Positions 1-6,484 of a stretch of 13,234 nucleotides of DNA are shown here, piece by piece. The notes beneath the pieces were generated by a model that made no database searches, was not told the DNA's origin, and saw only the letters and a list, made by a program, of their open reading frames with translations. The translations under genes and the position numbers were made by a program. Source of the stretch: an uncultured Hyphomonadaceae bacterium. GTDB lineage: Bacteria > Pseudomonadota > Alphaproteobacteria > Caulobacterales > Hyphomonadaceae. The stretch is from positions 1 through 13,234 of the forward strand of contig CALLCD010000110.1 of assembly GCA_938049795.1 (NCBI GenBank), written 5' to 3'. Each line of letters starts with the position of its first letter. The stretch's first letter is position 1.

Positions 1-1
1 C

Positions 2-403
2 AATATGTCGAGCAATGCCAAAGCGGGCATATTGCGCGGACTGCACTATCAGGATGAGCGTGCGCCTGAGGCCAAATTCCTACGCTGCATCAATGGCGCG
101 GTTTATGATGTCATTGTTGATATGCGTCCGGGCTCGGAGACATATTTGCAATGGTTCGGTGTCGAATTGAGCGCCGAGAACCGGAAAGCCATCCTCGTCC
201 CGCCGCTCTTTGCCCACTCTTACCTATCGCTGACCGATGGTGCGGAAGTCTTTTATCAGACATCGCATGTCTATGCCCCCGAGGCCGAGCGCGGCGTGCG
301 CTATGATGATCCAAGCCTCGGGATCAAATGGCCGCGCCCAATCCTCGACGTATCCCCAAAAGACAAGGCCTGGCCCGATCTCACAGAGCAGGGGCTCGCC
401 TGA
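2..403 (+). CDS. RmlC-like nucleotide-sugar 3,5-epimerase (5' end off window)
   Basis: This is the C-terminal part of a cupin-fold dTDP-4-dehydrorhamnose 3,5-epimerase family protein, which epimerises C3 and C5 of a 4-keto-6-deoxy nucleotide sugar in the cytoplasm. The reading frame is open to the window edge. The ATG at 5 is not taken as the start, because the family has about 45 residues before the conserved LRGLHYQ motif, seen here at about 29-52. The likely catalytic His (44-46), Tyr (in EVFYQ) and Asp (in SPKDKAWP) are all present, with spacing matching characterised RmlC enzymes. The segment equivalent to the usual FAHGF reads FAHSY. The stop overlaps the next start as TGATG, so the two genes are probably co-translated. 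The nucleotide carrier (dTDP or CDP) cannot be told from this fragment. Confidence 0.88.
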   Translation, partial: NMSSNAKAGILRGLHYQDERAPEAKFLRCINGAVYDVIVDMRPGSETYLQWFGVELSAENRKAILVPPLFAHSYLSLTDGAEVFYQTSHVYAPEAERGVRYDDPSLGIKWPRPILDVSPKDKAWPDLTEQGLA

Positions 404-1311
404 TGACCAAAATTATCCTCGTCACCGGCGCCACCGGCTTTATCGGACGCAACACACTGGTTCCGCTCATGGAGCGCGGCTTCGAAGTGGTCGCGCTGAC
501 CAGTCGCAACCCTGAAAATACCGTGCCCGGTGTCCGCTATGTGCAATGTGACCTCAGCGACCGCGACGCTGTGCGGGCCGTCATGGCCGAAATTGCCCCG
601 AGCCATCTGCTGCATCTGGCATGGCGAGCGGTCGTGTCTGGTCTGTGGACCGCGCCGGAGAATATGGACTGGTTGCAAATCTCACTCGATCTGGCGCGGG
701 CTTTTGTCGAGGCGGGTGGCAAGCGTATGACCGTGTGCGGATCGTGCGGAGATTATGACTGGACAAGCGGACTGTGTACGGAAGATGTCACACCGCTCGC
801 GCCAAGCACATTTTACGGTCAGGCCAAAGTTGCACTCTATCAGGCGCTGACCGGATTTGCGGAGATTAATGGCGTCGAGCTGGCCTGGCCGCGCGTCTTT
901 TTTGTGTATGGCCCGGGTGAGCATGAAAGCCGTCTTGGCGCATCCGTCGTCAAATCGCTCCTGAACGGCGAAGAGGCGCTCTGCTCACACGGCATGCAAT
1001 TGCGCGACTATATGCATGTCGGCGATGTCGGGGCAGGGCTGGCGGCGCTGTCTGACAGTTCGCTGACGGGGGCTTATAATATTGCCAGCGGAGAAGCGGT
1101 GCGGGTCAAAGATGTCATCGAAGGGCTGGCCGCAGCGGCCGGAAGACCGGAGCTTGTCAAGCTTGGCGCGCGGGCTGCGCCTGCCTTCGAACCACCCCTG
1201 ATTACCGCCGATATGACCAAAACACGCAAAGCCGGACTCGACTGGACCCCGCGCTTCGATATCGAATCTGGTACGCTCGACACGGTTGACTGGTTCCGAA
1301 ACCAGTTGTAA
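403..1311 (+). CDS. NAD-dependent epimerase/dehydratase (extended SDR, nucleotide-sugar enzyme)
   Basis: This 302-residue extended short-chain dehydrogenase/reductase is predicted to be a cytoplasmic epimerase or 4-keto reductase acting on a nucleotide sugar. The Rossmann motif G9-ATG-FIG15 binds NAD(P). The catalytic set appears as Ser114 (in CGSCGDY) and Y138-GQA-K142. Family-typical FVYGPGE (about 167-173) and RDYMHVGDV (about 201-209) follow. The start at 403 is preferred over an in-frame upstream start because it overlaps the previous stop (TGATG), has AGGGG eight bases upstream, and puts the Rossmann strand at the N-terminus. Pairing with an RmlC-like epimerase suggests a two-step conversion making a deoxysugar for a surface polysaccharide. 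The LHLAW...NMDWL region resembles reductases of O-antigen clusters, but the exact substrate is not determinable here. Confidence 0.88.
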   Translation: MTKIILVTGATGFIGRNTLVPLMERGFEVVALTSRNPENTVPGVRYVQCDLSDRDAVRAVMAEIAPSHLLHLAWRAVVSGLWTAPENMDWLQISLDLARAFVEAGGKRMTVCGSCGDYDWTSGLCTEDVTPLAPSTFYGQAKVALYQALTGFAEINGVELAWPRVFFVYGPGEHESRLGASVVKSLLNGEEALCSHGMQLRDYMHVGDVGAGLAALSDSSLTGAYNIASGEAVRVKDVIEGLAAAAGRPELVKLGARAAPAFEPPLITADMTKTRKAGLDWTPRFDIESGTLDTVDWFRNQL

Positions 1312-1349
1312 TCCGCGACATAGCCCGATCAAACAAAATGCCTGATTTA

Positions 1350-1378
1350 TTGGCTATCTGAGCCATTTCAGGTATGTT
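1350..1378 (+). promoter_or_regulatory. Putative sigma-70-like promoter for the exported protein gene
   Basis: TTGGCT (1350-1355) and TATGTT (1373-1378) are separated by exactly 17 bases. Each matches the consensus at four of six positions. The site lies 32 bases upstream of the ATG at 1410. A small inverted repeat, TGGCT-ATCTG-AGCCA (1351-1365), overlaps the -35 box and spacer. It could be an operator, a weak hairpin ending the upstream transcript, or chance. Prediction by eye only. Confidence 0.35.
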
Positions 1379-1409
1379 TCGGGCGGGGAGCGTGTGAGGA
1401 GATTTGCGA

Positions 1410-2228
1410 ATGATCCGCGACATTGGACGTGTTGTTGGCCGGTTAATGCTGATGAGCGGGCTTGGCTGTTTGTGTGCATTGGGTGTTGCAGCCGGACAGG
1501 GCAGTTATGGCATCGAATACGGCACCGGATTGGTGATCTGCACCGATGATGATGACAGCCGCGAAGACCAGACCGGCGCAGACTATGTCGCCTCGCGCGC
1601 CTGGGACGAGCGCGTGCTGGGCGTCAACAATTCCTGTGCCGATGAGTTGACCGATCTCGATAAGGGCGTCTGGAAACAAACGCGGCCCTTTGCTGGCGCA
1701 GATGATGACGGCCGCCGTGCGGAATTCAGAATTTACGTTCTGCATGACACCTATAATTGGGTTGGTGGGTCAGCCACCGGACTTGAGAAAGACGGTGTAC
1801 CTGTCAGTCCGGCTTCTATTTTTGCGGCCCCGAATTTTAATGACCGGTTTTGTACTGCCCACGCGGCTTTCGGCATGGGCACATCGTCATCTGATGGTTC
1901 GAGGGCGGCCAATAATGCAATTTCCGGACAACGTATGGAAACGGTTGCTTCTGCACTGACAATGGTGCGTGATGCTTGTGAAGAAGGCCGTATACCAATT
2001 GTTTTTGGTGTTAATCTTGGCGAGCATGCCGAGCGGGTTGCTTGTGATGATGGTGGCGATTGTACCCCGCCGCTTGCTGATCAACGCCGTCTGATGATTA
2101 TCGCTACAGAGGATCTGATCCTCGACATAAATCTGGCTCAGGCGCTTTCTTCGGGTCTGCGTGAGCAAGAAGTTTTTAAAGGCCTCGGTGTTGACCGGTA
2201 CAGCCTGTTTGAAGTGAACTCATATTAG
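1410..2228 (+). CDS. Exported cysteine-rich protein of unknown function
   Basis: I do not recognise this 272-residue protein. The N-terminus has a basic start (MIRDIGRVVGR), a hydrophobic stretch (about 12-28) and a VAA-GQ site consistent with signal peptidase I cleavage after residue 28, so it is probably periplasmic or secreted. Two cysteines lie inside the signal region without a convincing lipobox. The mature part has six (C44, C76, C148, C190, C212, C218), enough for three disulfides, plus acidic clusters (TDDDDSRED, about 45-53; CDDGGDC, 212-218). No transmembrane helix follows the signal. The ATG at 1410 is chosen over a TTG at 1404 because GAGGAG (1396-1401) lies eight bases upstream of the ATG but only two from the TTG. 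The second half of the gene is visibly more AT-rich than its neighbours. No catalytic motif is evident. Confidence 0.72.
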   Translation: MIRDIGRVVGRLMLMSGLGCLCALGVAAGQGSYGIEYGTGLVICTDDDDSREDQTGADYVASRAWDERVLGVNNSCADELTDLDKGVWKQTRPFAGADDDGRRAEFRIYVLHDTYNWVGGSATGLEKDGVPVSPASIFAAPNFNDRFCTAHAAFGMGTSSSDGSRAANNAISGQRMETVASALTMVRDACEEGRIPIVFGVNLGEHAERVACDDGGDCTPPLADQRRLMIIATEDLILDINLAQALSSGLREQEVFKGLGVDRYSLFEVNSY

Positions 2229-2241
2229 GCGCGTTCGCAGG

Positions 2242-2844
2242 CTACCACATAATGTCTTTGGCATAGTCACGATAGCCCGCATCATAGCTTTCCGCGTCAA
2301 AACCTTCATGCAACTCGCGAATAAATTCTCCAGCGGTGGGCGGCTTGATCGCGTCTGGTGCAGGGGACCAGAGGGCTGACCGCATCAGCGCTTTGGCGCA
2401 TTGGAAGTAGACCTCTTCAATTGTGATGACGATCACGCAGGCGGGCTGTTTGCCACCCTTGTCGAACCGGCCTTTAAGCTCTGGTTCCGCACTCAGCACA
2501 GCGCGGCCATTGATGCGGACGACATTGTCCGTGCCCGGCACCATGAACATCAGACTGATACGCCGATCACGGACGATATTGCGCAACGAGTCGAGCCGGT
2601 TATTGCCGCGCCAGTCGGGCAGGAGCAAGGTCTGCGGATCGGCAATGTCAACCACGGGCCCAGTATCCCCGCGCGGGCTGGCGTCGGTGCCCTCCGGCCC
2701 AACGGTCGAGAGAATGCAGAACCGCGCCGCATTAATCCATGCCGAATACATCGGCGTCAGGCGGGACTGGACTTTATCGAGAGCGGCTTGTTTGGGCGCA
2801 CCATAAAGGCTTTCGAGCGCCTCGATTGTGTCAATGATGCTCAT
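2242..2844 (-). CDS. PPOX-class FMN-binding split-barrel protein (DR_2398/MSMEG_1061-like)
   Basis: This 200-residue protein belongs to the pyridoxamine 5'-phosphate oxidase-related flavoprotein superfamily and is expected to bind FMN as a dimer. Visible landmarks are ASPRGD (55-60), LPDWRGNNRLDSLRNI (75-90), VVRINGRA (108-115) and VYFQCAKALMRS (about 145-156). They match my recollection of the 'probable FMN-dependent enzyme' subfamily rather than true PdxH. The natural substrate of this subfamily is not established. The start codon overlaps the stop of the upstream antiporter gene (2841-2844, ATGA), implying translational coupling, so the two products are probably needed together. It is the last gene of the minus-strand block and converges with the exported-protein gene 13 bases away. 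No terminator hairpin is evident in that gap. Confidence 0.85.
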   Translation of the reverse strand: MSIIDTIEALESLYGAPKQAALDKVQSRLTPMYSAWINAARFCILSTVGPEGTDASPRGDTGPVVDIADPQTLLLPDWRGNNRLDSLRNIVRDRRISLMFMVPGTDNVVRINGRAVLSAEPELKGRFDKGGKQPACVIVITIEEVYFQCAKALMRSALWSPAPDAIKPPTAGEFIRELHEGFDAESYDAGYRDYAKDIMW

Positions 2845-4748
2845 GGCTTTGGCTCCTCGGCTCGTAGCTGTTTCAGGCGCGCTTCGAGAACCTCTTCAAG
2901 TTCTTCGGCGGAATCAATGTCGCCGAGCGTCTGGCGCAGGAAATCTCTTGTGTCGGCGGCTTCCTCGATCAGTTTTTCGAGATTGTCGCGGTGCTGCCAT
3001 GTCTCCTCGATCATTTTGAAATCATAGCGCAAAAAGGCGTCCATCAGCCGGTCCGAGCGATCCTTGTCATAGCCGAGAAAGCGTAGCGTCTCCCGCCCCA
3101 TCGCAAGCGCGGCGCGGGCGGTTTCCCGCTCGACAAAATCGACCTCCAACGCCATCAGATCGAACATATGCGTCCGGTTGCGCGCGCGGGCGACAAGCTT
3201 GGCCTGCGGAAAATGCTCCTTACAGATGCGCGCGGCTTTCAGGACATGGTCGGTATTGTCTATGGAAATCACGATGACTTTCGCCATGCCCGCACCGGCC
3301 GAGCGCAACAGGTCAATATCGGTCGCGTCGCCATAGAAAACGCGGCTGTCAAACTGGCGGATAAATTCGATATGGTCGCCATCATGGTCGATCAGCGTCG
3401 CCGGGATGTTCTGGGTGTGCAGCAAGCGATGGGCAATCTGGCCCAGCCGGCCATAGCCGAGAATAAGTACCGTACCCTGTTCATCGACAGGACTGTCGCC
3501 GGTCCGTTTGGAGCTCGAGAAACGCGGTGCGATCAGCGTGTTATAGCCGATGAGCAGGATCGGTGTCATCGCCATAGACAGCGCGATAATGGCGCTCGCC
3601 TGCGTGATCAGTTCGGCGGGCAACAGGTTTTCCGCGCGGGCAAATTGGAACAGGACAAAGCCGAACTCGCCCGCCTGACACAAGAGTACCGCCATCAAAA
3701 GCGCGGTCGAATTGCCAAGCCCGAAAATCCGCCCGACGCCATAGAGGATGACAAATTTGATCGCCATCAAACCCAACACACCAAACAGGATCAGGACCGG
3801 ATCAGCCGCCACCACCCCCAGATCAAGCGACATGCCGACGGACATAAAGAACAATCCAAGCAGCAGCGCCTTGAACGGCTCAATGTCGCGCTCAAGCTGA
3901 TGGCGGTATTCGGAGTCCGCCAGCACAACCCCGCCCAGAAATGCCCCGAGCGCTGCGGACAGGCCTAACCATCCCATCATCAAGGAGGCCCCGACCACGA
4001 GCGCCAGCGCAATCGCAGTAAAAATCTCCCGCACGCCCGAGCGTGCAATCAGACGAAAGAGCGGCTTGAGCAAAAGACGGCCAGCGATGATCATGCCGAC
4101 AAAAACCCCGATGACCGATGCGCCATACCAGATGCCCGACGGCTGCGGCATGATGAAATCCGCTGCGCTGTGCCTGTCAGCATCGTGGCTTTGAGCGGGC
4201 GCAAGCTCTGTCGTCGGTAGATCACCGCCAGACAGCGCAGCGAGGAGCGGAAGCGCGGCAATCATGGCGATCACAATCACGTCCTGGAACAAGAGGATGG
4301 CAAAGCCCGATTGCCCGCCATGTGTCTTGAGCAGATTGCGCTCCTCCATAATTTGCAGCGCCACCGCCGTCGAAGACAGGGCGAGCGCCATGCCAAGCGC
4401 AAGCGCCGCGCTCGCAACAAGGCCAAGCACAACCAGTCCGCCCGTCAGCGCCATAAGCGTCAGCCCGACTTGCAAGCCGCCAAGCCCGATCAACTTCCCG
4501 CGCATCTGCCACAAATGCGCAGGCCGCAACTCCAGCCCGATTAGAAACAGCATCATGACGACGCCGAACTCGCTAAAATGCAATACGGTCGCGGGCTCCG
4601 TGATCAGTTTCAGCCCCGACGGCCCGATCAGAATACCCGCAAGGATATAGCCAATGATCGGTCCGAGCCCGGCAAGCTTTGACAAGGGCACAATCATGCT
4701 CGCCGCAGCAAGCAGGATAAACACGAATAGAAGGCTAGCGGGATCCAT
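2841..4748 (-). CDS. KefB/KefC-type K+/H+ antiporter with RCK domain
   Basis: This 635-residue inner-membrane protein is a monovalent cation:proton antiporter-2 family member. Residues about 4-405 form the multi-helix exchanger domain, with IIGYILAGILIGPSG (about 31-45) and the conserved FQD at 154-156. Residues about 425-545 form a cytoplasmic RCK/TrkA-N nucleotide-binding domain, with GYGRLG at 431-436 and an acidic residue at the end of the next strand (D454). A Glu-rich tail (about 585-632) is probably helical. E. coli Kef proteins (about 600-620 residues) expel K+ with H+ uptake during electrophile stress under glutathione control. The loop matching E. coli HALESD reads HQLERD (283-288). 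The ATG at 4748 is chosen because GAGGGG lies five bases upstream; a TTG nine codons earlier lacks such a site. It follows sucB by 110 bases and overlaps the flavoprotein gene by four. Confidence 0.92.
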   Translation of the reverse strand: MDPASLLFVFILLAAASMIVPLSKLAGLGPIIGYILAGILIGPSGLKLITEPATVLHFSEFGVVMMLFLIGLELRPAHLWQMRGKLIGLGGLQVGLTLMALTGGLVVLGLVASAALALGMALALSSTAVALQIMEERNLLKTHGGQSGFAILLFQDVIVIAMIAALPLLAALSGGDLPTTELAPAQSHDADRHSAADFIMPQPSGIWYGASVIGVFVGMIIAGRLLLKPLFRLIARSGVREIFTAIALALVVGASLMMGWLGLSAALGAFLGGVVLADSEYRHQLERDIEPFKALLLGLFFMSVGMSLDLGVVAADPVLILFGVLGLMAIKFVILYGVGRIFGLGNSTALLMAVLLCQAGEFGFVLFQFARAENLLPAELITQASAIIALSMAMTPILLIGYNTLIAPRFSSSKRTGDSPVDEQGTVLILGYGRLGQIAHRLLHTQNIPATLIDHDGDHIEFIRQFDSRVFYGDATDIDLLRSAGAGMAKVIVISIDNTDHVLKAARICKEHFPQAKLVARARNRTHMFDLMALEVDFVERETARAALAMGRETLRFLGYDKDRSDRLMDAFLRYDFKMIEETWQHRDNLEKLIEEAADTRDFLRQTLGDIDSAEELEEVLEARLKQLRAEEPKP

Positions 4749-4836
4749 CAGCGCCCCTCTCTTGCTTGCGACCAAAGCCCCATATTAGAGCCTTGCGCGC
4801 AGAGCGCCAGTGTCGCCGCCCGAAGCGGGGAGTGCG

Positions 4837-4878
4837 TTAGATGTCCAGCAGCAGGCTTTTAGATATCCAGCAGCAGGC
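4837..4878 (-). repeat. Near-perfect 20-base tandem repeat spanning the sucB stop codon
   Basis: The 20 bases at 4859-4878, which encode the last sucB codons and stop, recur at 4837-4856 with one mismatch and a 22-base period. On the coding strand each copy reads as Leu-Leu-Leu-Asp-Ile-stop. The second copy lies beyond the stop and is shifted in frame, so it is not translated with sucB. It looks like a slippage duplication of the 3' end of the gene. Confidence 0.8.
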
Positions 4879-6436
4879 GCTCGGGATCTTCCAGCGCTTC
4901 CTTGACGCGCACGAGGAAGGTCACCGCCTCTTTGCCATCGACAATGCGGTGGTCATAAGACAGCGCCAGATACATCATCGGCCGGATCACAACCTGCCCA
5001 TTGATCGCCACAGGGCGCTGCTCGATCCGGTGCAGGCCAAGCACGCCCGATTGCGGCGGATTGAGAATGGGTGTGGACATCAGCGAGCCATAAACCCCAC
5101 CATTGGTGATGGTGAACGTGCCGCCCTGCATGTCCGCGATTGACAGATCGCCATCGCGCGCCTTTCGGGCAAGCTCGCCCAGCGCGCTTTCGACACCGGC
5201 GAGCGACAAGGCGTCCGCGTCACGGATCACCGGCACGACCAGACCTTTGTCTGTGCCCACGGCCATGCCGATATCGAAATGGTTCTTGTAGATAATGTCG
5301 GTGCCATCAATCTCGGCATTGACGGCGGGGATTTCTTTCAGGGCGCTGACGACGGCCTTGGTGAAAAAGCCCATAAAGCCGAGCTTGACGCCGTGCTTTT
5401 CGACAAAGCTCTCTTTGTATTTCTTCCGCAGATCCATGATCTCGGTCATGTCCACATCATTGAATGTGGTCAGCATGGCCGCGCTGTTTTGGGCTTCTTT
5501 CAGGCGTCGTGCGATGGTCTGGCGCAGGCGGGTCATGCGGACGCGTTCTTCGCGCGGGCCGGTCGGGCGCGGTTTGGCGCTTGCGGCCGCTTGCGGGGCT
5601 GGCGCAGCGGCGGGGGCCTTTTTGACGAAAGCCATAGCGTCCGCTTTGGTTGCGCGGCCATCGCGGCCTGTGCCCGGAATACTGTGCGCATCGGTGCCCG
5701 CTTCGGCGGCAATCCGGCGCACCGATGGCGCAACGGGCGGCTCGCTTGTGTGCTGTTGCTCGGCGGAACTGGTGTGCTGATCGGGCATTGTATGCTGGTC
5801 TGGTGTGCTTGCCGCGCTGCCCGAACCGCCGGTTGCGATATGTCCGAGAATGGCGTCCGGTGTCACGCTGTCACCTTCGGCAAAGAGCCATTTTTCAATC
5901 ACGCCATCCGCCGGTGCGGCCACTTCGAGCGCGACTTTGTCGGTTTCGATCTCGACAATGGTTTCGTCTTTGGCCACCGCGTCGCCGGGCTGTTTGAGCA
6001 AGGCGCCCACTGTGCCTTCGGTCACACTCTCGCCCATGCTTGGCACCATGATATAGGCGACCGAGCTTGCCCCGCTCGATGCGGCTGGGGCAGGGGCGGG
6101 CTTGGGTGCAGGGGTAGGGGCAGGCGCGGGCGCAGGTTCGGCTTTGATCGAGGCCGCGCGCAGTTCGGGCTTGGGGGCTGCTTTCGGGGCGGCAGCGTCC
6201 GCTTTGCCATTCAAATGCGCCAGCATGGCTCCAATCTCGACCGTATCGCCTTCCTCGGCGACGATCTCAGACAGGATACCATCTTCTGGCGCGGACACTT
6301 CGACGGAGACTTTATCCGTTTCCAGCTCGACCAGCACCTCGTCCCGAACCACTTTGTCGCCAGCGGCTTTGAGCCATTTGCCAACGGTCGCTTCGGTTAC
6401 GGATTCACCCAGTACAGGTACGGTAATATCGGTCAT
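4859..6436 (-). CDS. sucB: 2-oxoglutarate dehydrogenase E2, dihydrolipoyllysine succinyltransferase
   Basis: E2 core of the cytoplasmic 2-oxoglutarate dehydrogenase complex, which transfers the succinyl group from the lipoyl arm to CoA. It has 525 residues from the chosen start. There are two lipoyl domains (about 1-77 and 127-203), with target lysines in ETDKVSVEV (K42) and ETDKVALEV (K167). An Ala/Pro linker separates them (about 81-125). Next come a polar linker with repeated PDQHT, a peripheral-subunit-binding domain (about 235-271), a second Ala/Pro linker and the catalytic domain (about 297-525), with active-site SYDHRIVDG (H496, D500). E. coli SucB has a single lipoyl domain, so this one is longer. 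The ATG at 6436 gives the usual MTDI N-terminus and has GGGA six bases upstream; an in-frame ATG at 6448 has no clear ribosome site. It follows sucA closely. Succinyl rather than acetyl specificity is inferred from position after sucA. Confidence 0.95.
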   Translation of the reverse strand: MTDITVPVLGESVTEATVGKWLKAAGDKVVRDEVLVELETDKVSVEVSAPEDGILSEIVAEEGDTVEIGAMLAHLNGKADAAAPKAAPKPELRAASIKAEPAPAPAPTPAPKPAPAPAASSGASSVAYIMVPSMGESVTEGTVGALLKQPGDAVAKDETIVEIETDKVALEVAAPADGVIEKWLFAEGDSVTPDAILGHIATGGSGSAASTPDQHTMPDQHTSSAEQQHTSEPPVAPSVRRIAAEAGTDAHSIPGTGRDGRATKADAMAFVKKAPAAAPAPQAAASAKPRPTGPREERVRMTRLRQTIARRLKEAQNSAAMLTTFNDVDMTEIMDLRKKYKESFVEKHGVKLGFMGFFTKAVVSALKEIPAVNAEIDGTDIIYKNHFDIGMAVGTDKGLVVPVIRDADALSLAGVESALGELARKARDGDLSIADMQGGTFTITNGGVYGSLMSTPILNPPQSGVLGLHRIEQRPVAINGQVVIRPMMYLALSYDHRIVDGKEAVTFLVRVKEALEDPERLLLDI

Positions 6437-6484
6437 GTCTTGTCCCATCTCGTGGCGGTATGTGTGGTCAAAGCCAGAATGGCC

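Noticed and set aside
2202..2243. AGCCTG/CAGGCT inverted repeat between the convergent gene ends as a bidirectional terminator
   Set aside because: The stem is only 6 bp with a 30-base loop and no T-run on either side.
2401..3027. + strand open frame opposite the PPOX gene and antiporter 3' end
   Set aside because: Both minus-strand genes show clear family motifs; this frame shows none.
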